DNA from: Rhodospirillaceae bacterium
GTDB lineage: Bacteria; Pseudomonadota; Alphaproteobacteria; UBA9219
DNA: 10,492 nt
Assembly (NCBI GenBank): GCA_003486725.1
Contig: DNGD01000162.1
Location: 1-10,492 of the forward strand
Reading direction: 5' to 3'
A program made the position numbers and the translations under genes. This document shows, in pieces, positions 1-6,292 of this stretch (position 1 is the stretch's first letter; every line of letters starts with the position of its first letter). Below the pieces are notes generated by a model that saw nothing but the letters and a program-made list of their open reading frames with translations, did no database searches and was not told the origin of the DNA.

Positions 1-2201
1 CGCTGGATATCATCGTGGCGCAGGAGCCGGCGGCGATCCCCGACAACATCGCGCGCTATAAGCTGCTCCGCTGGGGCGAAAAGAACCTGTCGAACGTCAG
101 GATTGCCCCGCCGCAACAAGGCGGTATGGCGGACAGCACGCTCGCCTCCCTTTGCTCCATCGTCCAAATCATTCCCGCTGCCGATGGCGGAAACGACATG
201 GTTGTGCCCGAAACGGTTCTGGGATCGCAGCGCCATATCCCGTCCCTTAGCCACAAAGGCATTCTGGGCTGGCAGACGGATACGCTTGAGATCGAAAGCC
301 TGATGCTGGGCAACCCGCTCTCGTTCCCCATTCCGCCCCTTGTCGGCGTCAAAGTGACGGGCAAGCCGCGCAAAGGCGTCGGGTTCACCGACCTCGCCTT
401 GACGATTATGCTTCTGCTGCAACGGCATGAAGCGAAAGGCAAGATCGTGGAGTTCTTCGGCTCCGGCCTTGATGCCTTCAGCGCCGCGGATCGCGCCGCG
501 ATCGCGCAGATGGCGCATCACCACGAAGGCGTGCTGACGACGCTTTTCCCGATCGATGCGACGACGATCACGCATTTGCGGCAAACCAAGACCCCGCCAC
601 ACACCGTGGCTCTCGTCGAAGCCTACGCCAAGGCGCAAGGGCTGTGGCGCGAAGGCTGGCCACATGAATCCGCGCAAGACCCGACCTATAACACGGTGAT
701 CGAGCTTGGGCTTGATACGATCCGCGCCGTCGTCGGCTATGGCGGCATGGCGGGCACCGTCATCCAGCTCAGCGAAGCGGCAAGCTACTTCACCAAAAAC
801 AATCCGCCGCAAACAGCGGAAGGTGATCCCCTTGCCACGATCCGGCATGGTGACGTGCTGCTCGCGCAGCTGGGCAGCGAAACGACGCCCCCCCACCCGA
901 CCGAGATGATCATCGCGGGGCTTGTCGCCCGCGAGGCGCGCAAGAATGGCCTGAAGCTCAAGCCGTGGGTGCGCGCGACCATGCCGCCGCTGCCGACGCG
1001 TCTTGCCGCCTACATGAAAAAGGCTGGCCTGCTGGATGATCTGGACGCGTTGGGTTTCCGCCAAAGCGCTGCCGCCGCGAAAAGTCAGGAGCCCCTTCCC
1101 TTTGCAGCGCCGATTCAGAAAGCGCTTCAAGAAAACAAGCTAACACTTTGTTCTGTCGGCACAGACGACGACGTTTTTGACGGGCCGCTTCAAGAAGCCT
1201 GCAAGATTCATGTTCTGGCCTCGCCCGCCACCGTGATCGTCTATGCGATTGCGGGCAATGTCGCGCAAGACGTCTTCCTCAAGCCGATTGGCCTGAATGC
1301 GGAAGGCAAACCGATCAACATCCGCGATCTTTGGCCCGGTGTGGCGGACGTCCTCGCCCTCACCGAAGACACGCCCCCTCACCTTCTGACGGAATCCCGT
1401 CCGGACGACATCTTCCGTGCGCAACCCGACTGGCAAGCCATCACCGCGCCGACATCGACCGACGCCTTGTGGAAGGAACTCGCGCCCGTTGTCATCCGCC
1501 CCCCGCTGTTGGAGTCCTTCGCGCCTGAGCAACCGAAGAAAGAGAATATCCATAATGCGCGTATTCTGGCGATTTTGGAGAATGACGTGCAAGCCGGATG
1601 GATTCAGGCCGATCTCTTCCATCCGCCCGCCATTGCCCCGACAGGCAACTATGAGCAAATGCTCCAAGGTGCCCTTCAAAACGCGGCGTTGAAAAACGCG
1701 ATGGTCGAAGACCCTGCGGCGGTCGGTGTCACGAAACATCACCCGTCCGGCCTGACTATGCCCTACGCCGAGGCGATCAGCCGCTATCAGCGCGAGAAAA
1801 CGCCGATGGTTCTTGTCGCCGGCCATAATCTGGGCGGCGGGCGCGGACAGGAATGGGGCGCAAAAACCCTGCGCTATCTCGGCGTCAGGGCCGTCATCGC
1901 CCAAAGCTATGATCCGGCCTTCCGCCATAATCTCGTGCGCGTCGGAATCTTGCCGCTCCAACTGAAAAGCACGCTTTCGCTGGCCGACCTCAATCTCACC
2001 GGCACCGAGACGCTTAACCTGATCGGCATTCCCGATCTTGGTGCCCCACCGGGAGAAATCATGGTCACGCTGGAAGGTCACGAGGACATTGAGCGTTACA
2101 TGCTCCATTGCCGCCTTGATACGCCCGAGGAACACGCGATGTTCAACCAAGGCTCGCTCTGGGCAACAACGGCCAGATCCTTGATTCCAGTAGCCGTTTA
2201 A
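1..2201 (+). CDS. Degenerate aconitase-family protein (AcnA-like pseudoenzyme), 5' partial
   Basis: The frame is open from the left edge (first complete codon at 3) to TAA at 2199-2201, about 732 codons. The GTG at 15 is probably internal, because AcnA proteins are near 890 residues and about 100 N-terminal residues would lie outside. The fold is recognisable along the whole length: RYKLLRWGEKN, the GVGFTDLALT region, KGKIVEFFGSGL, KLKPWVRATMPP, LASPATVIVYAIAG, and a C-terminal swivel domain with GNYEQMLQGAL and HNLVRVGILPLQL. The catalytic parts are gone. TDSH of the family is SQRH (225-236). The first cluster cysteine (SCTNTSNP) is Glu (879-881). The GCTTC block with the other two cysteines is replaced by an Ala/Lys/Ser stretch (1053-1100). 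NRNFEGR is DDVFDGP (1167-1187) and SSR is RGQ (1842-1850). Seen: losses in an otherwise intact frame. Inferred: it cannot bind a [4Fe-4S] cluster or act as aconitase. A structural or RNA-binding role is conceivable but unsupported. Confidence 0.85.
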   Translation, partial: LDIIVAQEPAAIPDNIARYKLLRWGEKNLSNVRIAPPQQGGMADSTLASLCSIVQIIPAADGGNDMVVPETVLGSQRHIPSLSHKGILGWQTDTLEIESLMLGNPLSFPIPPLVGVKVTGKPRKGVGFTDLALTIMLLLQRHEAKGKIVEFFGSGLDAFSAADRAAIAQMAHHHEGVLTTLFPIDATTITHLRQTKTPPHTVALVEAYAKAQGLWREGWPHESAQDPTYNTVIELGLDTIRAVVGYGGMAGTVIQLSEAASYFTKNNPPQTAEGDPLATIRHGDVLLAQLGSETTPPHPTEMIIAGLVAREARKNGLKLKPWVRATMPPLPTRLAAYMKKAGLLDDLDALGFRQSAAAAKSQEPLPFAAPIQKALQENKLTLCSVGTDDDVFDGPLQEACKIHVLASPATVIVYAIAGNVAQDVFLKPIGLNAEGKPINIRDLWPGVADVLALTEDTPPHLLTESRPDDIFRAQPDWQAITAPTSTDALWKELAPVVIRPPLLESFAPEQPKKENIHNARILAILENDVQAGWIQADLFHPPAIAPTGNYEQMLQGALQNAALKNAMVEDPAAVGVTKHHPSGLTMPYAEAISRYQREKTPMVLVAGHNLGGGRGQEWGAKTLRYLGVRAVIAQSYDPAFRHNLVRVGILPLQLKSTLSLADLNLTGTETLNLIGIPDLGAPPGEIMVTLEGHEDIERYMLHCRLDTPEEHAMFNQGSLWATTARSLIPVAV

Positions 2202-2234
2202 CGTTTTTCGTGACATGATCGCGGCTTAAGTGAT

Positions 2235-2276
2235 TCAGAAGTCAGAGATCAGAGGTCAGAGATTAGGGGTTAGGAG
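2235..2276 (+). repeat. Six tandem 7-bp repeats (TCAGAGN-like)
   Basis: Six consecutive heptads are read here: TCAGAAG, TCAGAGA, TCAGAGG, TCAGAGA, TTAGGGG, TTAGGAG. The array begins 33 bases after the stop of the aconitase-like gene and ends 22 bases before the large palindrome. A related array lies in opposite orientation on the far side of the palindrome (2507-2534). The pair could extend the palindrome as an imperfect purine/pyrimidine stem. It resembles the short tandemly repeated heptamers known from some bacterial genomes, but I cannot assign a named family. Confidence 0.75.
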
Positions 2277-2298
2277 AACTTGCGTCGCGATTTCTCCC

Positions 2299-2483
2299 TT
2301 ATCGTCATCCCAGAAAACTTTCTCTTCGTGGCGAATGCCACGAAAGAAAGTTGATCTGGGACCCAGTTGCCCTATCCGTAAGCGACGTTGGCTCGCATTT
2401 CATAGCGGAGAGGCCAACTGGATCCCTCGTCCATTTTCTTTCGCGCTATCGCGCGAAGAGAAAATGTCGTGGGATGACGATAA
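2299..2483. repeat. 185-bp nested palindromic element, copy 1
   Basis: The ends are perfect 14-bp inverted repeats (TTATCGTCATCCCA at 2299-2312 and its complement at 2470-2483). Three hairpins lie inside. The left one pairs TCCCAG with CTGGGA, AACTTTC with GAAAGTT and TTCGTGGC with GCCACGAA. The middle one pairs CCAGTTG (about 2363-2369) with CAACTGG (about 2414-2420). The right one pairs CATTTTCT/AGAAAATG and TTCGCGC/GCGCGAA around a TATC loop, with one bulged G. A 33-base block (2296-2328) and a 28-base block (2340-2367) recur identically in copy 2. No transposase is present. It is most likely a non-autonomous intergenic repeat of the GTCATCCC type common in alphaproteobacteria. A frame of 98 codons across it is not considered coding. 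Confidence 0.8.
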
Positions 2484-2506
2484 AGGAAACCTTACTCAAG
2501 TCTTTT

Positions 2507-2534
2507 CTCTGAACTCTGAACTCTAACCTCTGCC
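2507..2534 (-). repeat. Four tandem 7-bp repeats, inverted relative to 2235-2276
   Basis: On the plus strand the heptads are CTCTGAA, CTCTGAA, CTCTAAC and CTCTGCC. On the minus strand they read as CAGAG/TAGAG units like those at 2235-2276. The array ends 29 bases before the start codon of the AAA+ ATPase gene, so it would lie in its 5' leader if transcription begins upstream. Confidence 0.7.
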
Positions 2535-2563
2535 TTCCACCAACCCAAACGGTAAGAACCGCC

Positions 2564-3442
2564 ATGACCACCGCTCCCTTTGTTATCAGCGACGACGAAC
2601 TCAACGGCCTGATCGCCCGCTATACGCGCGACTTCACCGCACAAGACCGCGAGGGAAAGTTCGATCCCATCTCTGGCCGCGATTCCGAGCTTCAAAACCT
2701 CGTCCTCATCCTGTTGCAACGCCTGCGCAAGAACGTGATGCTGCTCGGGCCGGCGGGCGTCGGCAAGACCGCCCTTTTCGTCGGCCTCTCCCAGTTGATC
2801 AACGCGGGGAAAGTCCCCAAACAGCTGCAAAACGCCCGCGTCATCGAACTGGAAATGTCGATGATCGGTGCCGGCTCCTCCACCCGCGCCGACCTTGAAG
2901 GCCGCCTGATCCCCATCGTCAAAGGCGTGGCGGAACGCAACGCGTCGGGTTTGTTTCCGCCCATCATCTTCTGCATCGATGAAATCCATCAGCTGATGAT
3001 CTCCTTCAAAGCCTCCAGCTACAGCGGCATCGCCGATCTTCTTAAGCCCTATCTGACGAACGGCGATCTATACGTCGTCGGCGCGACGACGGCAGAAGAA
3101 TATGACGATTACGTCAAGCAGGAACCCGCCATCGACCGCCGCTTCCAAAAGGTCAACCTTGACGTGCCCGATCTGGCAATGACGGCCAGCATCCTGCGCT
3201 ATCTGCGTCCCAATTTTGAAAAGCACTACGGCTTCAAAATCACCGACGAGACGATCGAGCGCCTCGTGAAACTCACGGATCGCTACATCCGCAACCGCAA
3301 CAACCCCGACAAATCGATCATCATGATGGATCAGGCCTGCGCGCATGCCACGATGAGGGGCATCACGGACGAACTCGACAACGATTCCATCGCCGCCGCC
3401 ATCGGCGCGGAGACGGGAATCAACAAGCTGGCCGTCGGATGA
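2564..3442 (+). CDS. Stand-alone AAA+ ATPase, single ClpA/ClpB D1-type module
   Basis: This 292-residue protein matches the first nucleotide-binding module of ClpA/ClpB and little else. It has Walker A GPAGVGKT at 62-69, Walker B FCIDE with D139/E140, sensor-1 GATT at 173-176, an arginine-finger segment IDRRFQKV at 190-197, and a small helical domain with RYIRNRNNPDKSI. There is no N-domain, coiled-coil M-domain or second AAA+ module, so it is about one third of ClpB. The aromatic pore-loop motif (AKYRG in ClpB D1) reads SSTRA (105-109), with Thr107 where the substrate-gripping Tyr should be. It should bind and hydrolyse ATP and probably oligomerise. Classical protein threading through a pore looks doubtful (inference). 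The start has no strong Shine-Dalgarno. The stop overlaps the next start (ATGA), indicating translational coupling. Its substrate is unknown. Confidence 0.85.
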   Translation: MTTAPFVISDDELNGLIARYTRDFTAQDREGKFDPISGRDSELQNLVLILLQRLRKNVMLLGPAGVGKTALFVGLSQLINAGKVPKQLQNARVIELEMSMIGAGSSTRADLEGRLIPIVKGVAERNASGLFPPIIFCIDEIHQLMISFKASSYSGIADLLKPYLTNGDLYVVGATTAEEYDDYVKQEPAIDRRFQKVNLDVPDLAMTASILRYLRPNFEKHYGFKITDETIERLVKLTDRYIRNRNNPDKSIIMMDQACAHATMRGITDELDNDSIAAAIGAETGINKLAVG

Positions 3443-4497
3443 TCCGAGCGGTGCCTCTCCGCGTTGCCATTGTCGGACTAGGGTGGGTCGCGCTTCATCG
3501 GCATCTGCCCTCGCTGATGCGCTCGCATGGTTTCCAGCTTGTCGGCGTCATCGACCTCCACGAAGGTCTGGCTGCACGCACCGCGAAAAAATACGGCCTT
3601 CCTTTTCATGCGCAAACCGAAAACCTGTGCGATGTGCCGTGGCTGGATCAAGTCGACGCCCTTACGATCGCCGCGCCGCCCGCCGCCCACGCCCCGCTTG
3701 TCCTTGCCGCCTTGGCCAAAGGCAAACATGTGCTGACCGAAAAGCCCTTTGCCACCAGCGTGAGCGATGGCGAAGCGATGGTTGCCGCCGCGCAAAACGC
3801 CAACAAGACCTTGTGCGTCGTTCACAATTTTCAATTCAGCCGCGCCGCGAAGAAGTTGCAAAACGATCTTCAAAAAAATCGCCTTGGCGCGGTGAAACGC
3901 ATCACCGCCACGCAGCTGGGCAACCCGAAGCGCCGCCTTCCCAGCTGGTATGAAACCCTGCCGCTTGGCCTGTTTTATGATGAAAGTCCGCATTTCTTTT
4001 ACCTCCTTCATGGGTTAGCCGCCGGTGCGCTAAAACTGCGCCACGCCTATGGCGTGCATGATCCGTCGGGTATGAACACGCCATCTTCGATCAATCTGCT
4101 TTACAGCGATGACCGCAACATCCCCCTCACCGTCTCGTGCCAGTTCGACAGCGCGCTCAGCGAGTGGCACGTTATGGTGACGGGCGAGAAAGCCACGGGC
4201 CTTCTCGATATTTTCCGCGATATCTATATCCGTCTCCCGAATGATGGCAGGCACAACGCCTTGCAAATCCTGCGCACCAGCGTTTGCGCCTTTGCCGCTC
4301 ATTTCTGGCAGCATATCCCGAACGGCCTCGCGCTTTTGCGTGGTCGCCTCGATTATGGTAATGACGAGATCATGCGCCGCTTTGCCGCCGCGATCCGCAC
4401 GGGCAAACCCGATGACAAAATCGATGCCGCCCACGCGCTCGCCGTTTTAAAGCTGCAACACGAAGCGACAACCGCCCTTCAATCCAACATGTTTTAG
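3439..4497 (+). CDS. Gfo/Idh/MocA-family NAD(P)-dependent oxidoreductase
   Basis: A 352-residue protein with the two-domain layout of this sugar dehydrogenase family. The N-terminal Rossmann fold has the dinucleotide-binding GLGWVA at 13-18 after a hydrophobic strand. The diagnostic EKP motif is at 101-103 (LTEKPFATS). The second domain has D181xxxH185 (YDESPHFF), matching the usual catalytic Asp/His spacing. Family members oxidise or reduce hydroxyls on sugars, often nucleotide sugars, or inositols. The substrate cannot be read from sequence. The ATG at 3439 overlaps the TGA of the ATPase gene, and the glycosyltransferase follows after 9 bases, so the three genes are almost certainly co-transcribed. 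With the glycosyltransferase next door, a role in making a modified sugar for a surface glycan is the simplest inference. Confidence 0.87.
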   Translation: MIRAVPLRVAIVGLGWVALHRHLPSLMRSHGFQLVGVIDLHEGLAARTAKKYGLPFHAQTENLCDVPWLDQVDALTIAAPPAAHAPLVLAALAKGKHVLTEKPFATSVSDGEAMVAAAQNANKTLCVVHNFQFSRAAKKLQNDLQKNRLGAVKRITATQLGNPKRRLPSWYETLPLGLFYDESPHFFYLLHGLAAGALKLRHAYGVHDPSGMNTPSSINLLYSDDRNIPLTVSCQFDSALSEWHVMVTGEKATGLLDIFRDIYIRLPNDGRHNALQILRTSVCAFAAHFWQHIPNGLALLRGRLDYGNDEIMRRFAAAIRTGKPDDKIDAAHALAVLKLQHEATTALQSNMF

Positions 4498-4506
4498 TGA
4501 ACCCGT

Positions 4507-5712
4507 ATGACCGCCGCCATCAAGCGCCCTGATAAAACCGCCCCCACAGATCACGCCGTCAAACCCGTCGAGGTTGCGGTCGTCACGCACTATTACGGCG
4601 GCCATGGCGGTGGCATCGAACAAGTGGCCGAGCGCCTGATCCGTGAGCTTTCCGCCAAAGACGGCTACCACTTCACATGGATGGCCAGCGATTGCGACCC
4701 TGCGCCGCTGATCGAAGGGCAACGCCTGCAACCCATGTGTACCTGCAACGCGATCGAAAAATTTCTTGGCTTGCCGATGCCGCTGTGGGGTCTTAAAAGC
4801 CTTCGCGCGATGCTGGAGTCCATCCGCAAAGCCGATGTCCTGTGGCTGCACGACACGCTTTACATCGGTAACATGATCGCTTTTTGGGCGGCGCGACGCG
4901 CCCGCAAACCGATCATGATCACCCAGCATATCGCGCCGATCCCCTATCGCAATCCGGTAACCCGCGCCTTGATGCGTTTCGCCGATAAGTTCATCACCGC
5001 ACGCATGCTGCGCCTTGCCGAAGAAGTTACCTTTATCAGCGACCGCGTGGCCGAGGATTATTATCACCGCGTCGCCTTTACCCGCCCGATCAAAGTCATC
5101 CCGAACGGCGTGGATGTGCGTCTGTTCCATGTGCCGATACCGGAAAACCGCCGTTTCCTGCGCCAGCAATTCGCGCTGAAAGGCGATCAACCCGTCTTGC
5201 TTTTCGTTGGTCGCTTCGTCGAAAAGAAAGGCCTTGAAGTCATCCGTCGTCTGGCCATCCTTCTACCCGAATGGCGCTTTTGGCTGGCGGGCGGCGGTGC
5301 CATCGACCCGACTTCATGGTTGCTGCCCAACGTCCATGTGTTTACAGGTCGCAAAGGCCAAAGCCTCGCCGATCTCTACCAAGCCGCCGATCTGCTGTTG
5401 ATGCCCAGCTATGGCGAGGGGTTCCCGCTCGTCATTCAAGAAGCGATGGCCTGCGGCATTCCCGCTTTGTGCGGCCCCGAAACCGCGCAAGGCTGCGTGC
5501 CCGCCATTCCGCATCTCTATCTTTCCGACGTGTGGCCGGATAATCCGGAGCGCACCGCCGCCGTGTGGTTCGAGAAACTCAAAAACTTCCCGATTCCCCT
5601 GCCGCTTGAGCAGCCTGTCGAAAGCATCGCCGAGTTCGCGCTTCTTTCATGGGACTGGGCACCCATCGCCCGCGTCTATGGCGACCTGCTGCGCAAACTG
5701 TGCCGGCGGTAA
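4507..5712 (+). CDS. Glycosyltransferase family 4 (GT-B fold)
   Basis: A 401-residue protein with the GT4 landmarks. There is a glycine-rich N-terminal loop GGGIE at 34-38. PNGVD at 199-203 starts the C-terminal Rossmann domain, followed by FVGRFVEKKG around 233-242. The donor-binding E-x7-E pair is E304/E312 in GEGFPLVIQEAMACGIPAL. Family members move a sugar from a nucleotide donor to a lipid-linked or growing glycan at the cytoplasmic face of the membrane. No signal peptide or clear membrane segment is visible. The ATG lies 9 bases after the preceding stop with no good Shine-Dalgarno, so coupling to the oxidoreductase gene is likely. Only these two sugar-related genes are adjacent, so it is not a full polysaccharide cluster within this window. 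Donor and acceptor are unknown. Confidence 0.9.
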   Translation: MTAAIKRPDKTAPTDHAVKPVEVAVVTHYYGGHGGGIEQVAERLIRELSAKDGYHFTWMASDCDPAPLIEGQRLQPMCTCNAIEKFLGLPMPLWGLKSLRAMLESIRKADVLWLHDTLYIGNMIAFWAARRARKPIMITQHIAPIPYRNPVTRALMRFADKFITARMLRLAEEVTFISDRVAEDYYHRVAFTRPIKVIPNGVDVRLFHVPIPENRRFLRQQFALKGDQPVLLFVGRFVEKKGLEVIRRLAILLPEWRFWLAGGGAIDPTSWLLPNVHVFTGRKGQSLADLYQAADLLLMPSYGEGFPLVIQEAMACGIPALCGPETAQGCVPAIPHLYLSDVWPDNPERTAAVWFEKLKNFPIPLPLEQPVESIAEFALLSWDWAPIARVYGDLLRKLCRR

Positions 5713-5720
5713 ACCGATCC

Positions 5721-5801
5721 GTCATCCCGCACACTTGTCGCGTCATAGCTGCGTAGCAGCGAAGACGGAAGCGTCACGGAAGTGACGCGCTGATGCGGGA
5801 T
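5721..5801. repeat. Cloverleaf-like small palindromic element
   Basis: An outer stem ATCCCGCA (5724-5731) with TGCGGGAT (5794-5801) encloses two hairpins. One is CGTC (5741-5744) with GACG (5764-5767), capped by GCTGC-GTA-GCAGC (5748-5760). The other is a perfect GCGTCAC-GGAA-GTGACGC (5771-5788). It begins 8 bases after the glycosyltransferase stop. It shares the GTCATCCC edge and the outer-stem-plus-hairpins plan of the larger elements but not their internal sequence. It has no T-tract, so it is not called as a terminator. Confidence 0.7.
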
Positions 5802-5838
5802 CCAGAGATCGTTACAGTGCATCACCCTCGGCACCCCC

Positions 5839-6014
5839 TTATCGTCATCCCAGAAAACTTTCTCTTCGGCTCGCTTCAGCGAGACGAAAGAAAGTTGATC
5901 TGGGACCCAGTGGCCCCCTCAGCTCGAAACGCGACCCACCCGCTCGTAACTGGTAATAACGCTGGGTCCCGGATCTGCGCCACGCCTGCGGCGCGGCTTG
6001 TCCGGGATGACGAA
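5839..6014. repeat. Nested palindromic element, copy 2
   Basis: The outer stem CGTCATCCC (5843-5851) pairs with GGGATGACG (6004-6012). The left hairpin pairs AACTTTC (5856-5862) with GAAAGTT (5890-5896). It shares 33-base (5836-5868) and 28-base (5884-5911) blocks with copy 1, but its tip is a different self-complementary sequence (CTCGCT-TC-AGCGAG). The middle stem is a perfect GGGACCCAG (5902-5910) with CTGGGTCCC (5962-5970). The right hairpin pairs CCGGA/TCCGG and GCGCC/GGCGC. Only the left third is sequence-identical to copy 1, while the overall fold is the same. The frame crossing it at 5793-6095 is not considered a gene. Confidence 0.78.
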
Positions 6015-6027
6015 GAAGGCGCGCAAC

Positions 6028-6057
6028 AAAAAAGGCCTTCCCCTATGGCAAAGCCTT
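6028..6057 (-). terminator. Rho-independent terminator-like hairpin (minus strand)
   Basis: Read on the minus strand, AAGGCTTTGCC - ATA - GGGGAAGGCCTT forms a stem with one G-U pair and one mismatch, followed by a run of T (AAAAAA at 6028-6033 on plus). It would end minus-strand transcripts coming from the right. Its sequence resembles the hairpin at 6146-6174, as if both derive from one terminator family. Confidence 0.5.
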
Positions 6058-6073
6058 ATCCCTCCCTACCCCT

Positions 6074-6101
6074 GTCTCCCGAAGCTTTAGCGTAGGGAGA
6101 C
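6074..6101. repeat. Hairpin with a competing alternative stem
   Basis: GTCTCCC (6074-6080) pairs with GGGAGAC (6095-6101), with an inner GCT/AGC pair. The same GGGAG bases can instead pair with CTCCCTAC at 6062-6069 (partner GTAGGGAG, 6092-6099). The two stems cannot form together. Whether this matters is unknown. Confidence 0.4.
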
Positions 6102-6145
6102 CCTCACCCTATGCAACGACTCTCACCTACGACTCGATAGCCCAT

Positions 6146-6174
6146 AAAAAAAGGGCTTACCCTGCGGTAAACCC
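6146..6174 (-). terminator. Rho-independent terminator (minus strand), likely for yqgE
   Basis: On the minus strand GGGTTTACC - GCAG - GGTAAGCCC forms a 9-bp stem with one non-Watson-Crick pair, followed by seven T (AAAAAAA at 6146-6152 on plus). It lies about 120 bases beyond the yqgE stop, the nearest minus-strand gene. It could equally end a short RNA started from the TATAAT at 6208-6213. Confidence 0.6.
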
Positions 6175-6207
6175 TGACCCCATGCCCCTCAATTTCGGGG
6201 TCGCTTG

Positions 6208-6213
6208 ATTATA
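6208..6213 (-). promoter_or_regulatory. Perfect -10 box (TATAAT), minus strand
   Basis: TATAAT read on the minus strand lies between the end of yqgE and the terminator hairpins. No good -35 is present at 16-18 bases. A TTGAAA lies 20 bases upstream and a TTGACT 27 bases upstream, so the call rests mainly on the -10 box. Confidence 0.3.
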
Positions 6214-6292
6214 ACGAACCGTATCACAAAAATTTTCAAAAGTCAAGCAAAAAGTGAATTTCAAGACCGTCTTTTTCGTTAACGTAACGTTG

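Larger units (their letters stand above)
6028..6201 (-). ncRNA. Candidate small RNA between a TATAAT box and two terminators
   Basis: A perfect TATAAT on the minus strand (6208-6213) would start a transcript near 6201. It would run through GACCCC/GGGGTC complementarity, a terminator-like hairpin with T7 at 6146-6174, a G-rich central part, a strong hairpin (GTCTCCC 6074-6080 with GGGAGAC 6095-6101), and a second terminator at 6028-6057. There is no open reading frame with a ribosome binding site. The product could be about 56 or 174 nt depending on which terminator acts. I do not recognise 6S, SRP, RNase P or tmRNA signatures. Equally, this may just be the 3' flank of yqgE plus repeat debris. 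Confidence 0.25.

Noticed and set aside
1140..2216. Long minus-strand frame of 358 codons opposite the aconitase-like gene
   Set aside because: The plus-strand frame is clearly homologous to aconitase. The minus frame is a shadow of GC-rich codon bias with no recognisable motif.
2230..2526. 98-codon plus-strand frame across the intergenic palindrome
   Set aside because: It is made almost entirely of repeat sequence. The related repeat at 5839-6014 is read in a different frame, so no peptide is conserved.
2235..2534. CRISPR array suggested by the short repeats
   Set aside because: The units are 7 bp, directly abutting, with no spacers of uniform length and no cas genes.
4447..5190. Minus-strand frame of 247 codons opposite the glycosyltransferase
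   Set aside because: The plus strand carries all GT4 motifs; the antisense translation matches no family that I recognise.
5793..6095. 100-codon plus-strand frame in the intergenic repeats
   Set aside because: It consists of palindromic repeat sequence without a ribosome binding site or homology.
6028..6201. Identification as 6S RNA, SRP RNA or tmRNA
   Set aside because: The length suits 6S RNA, but the two ends do not form a closing stem. The SRP GGAAGGAAGCAGCC-type core and the tmRNA acceptor features are absent.
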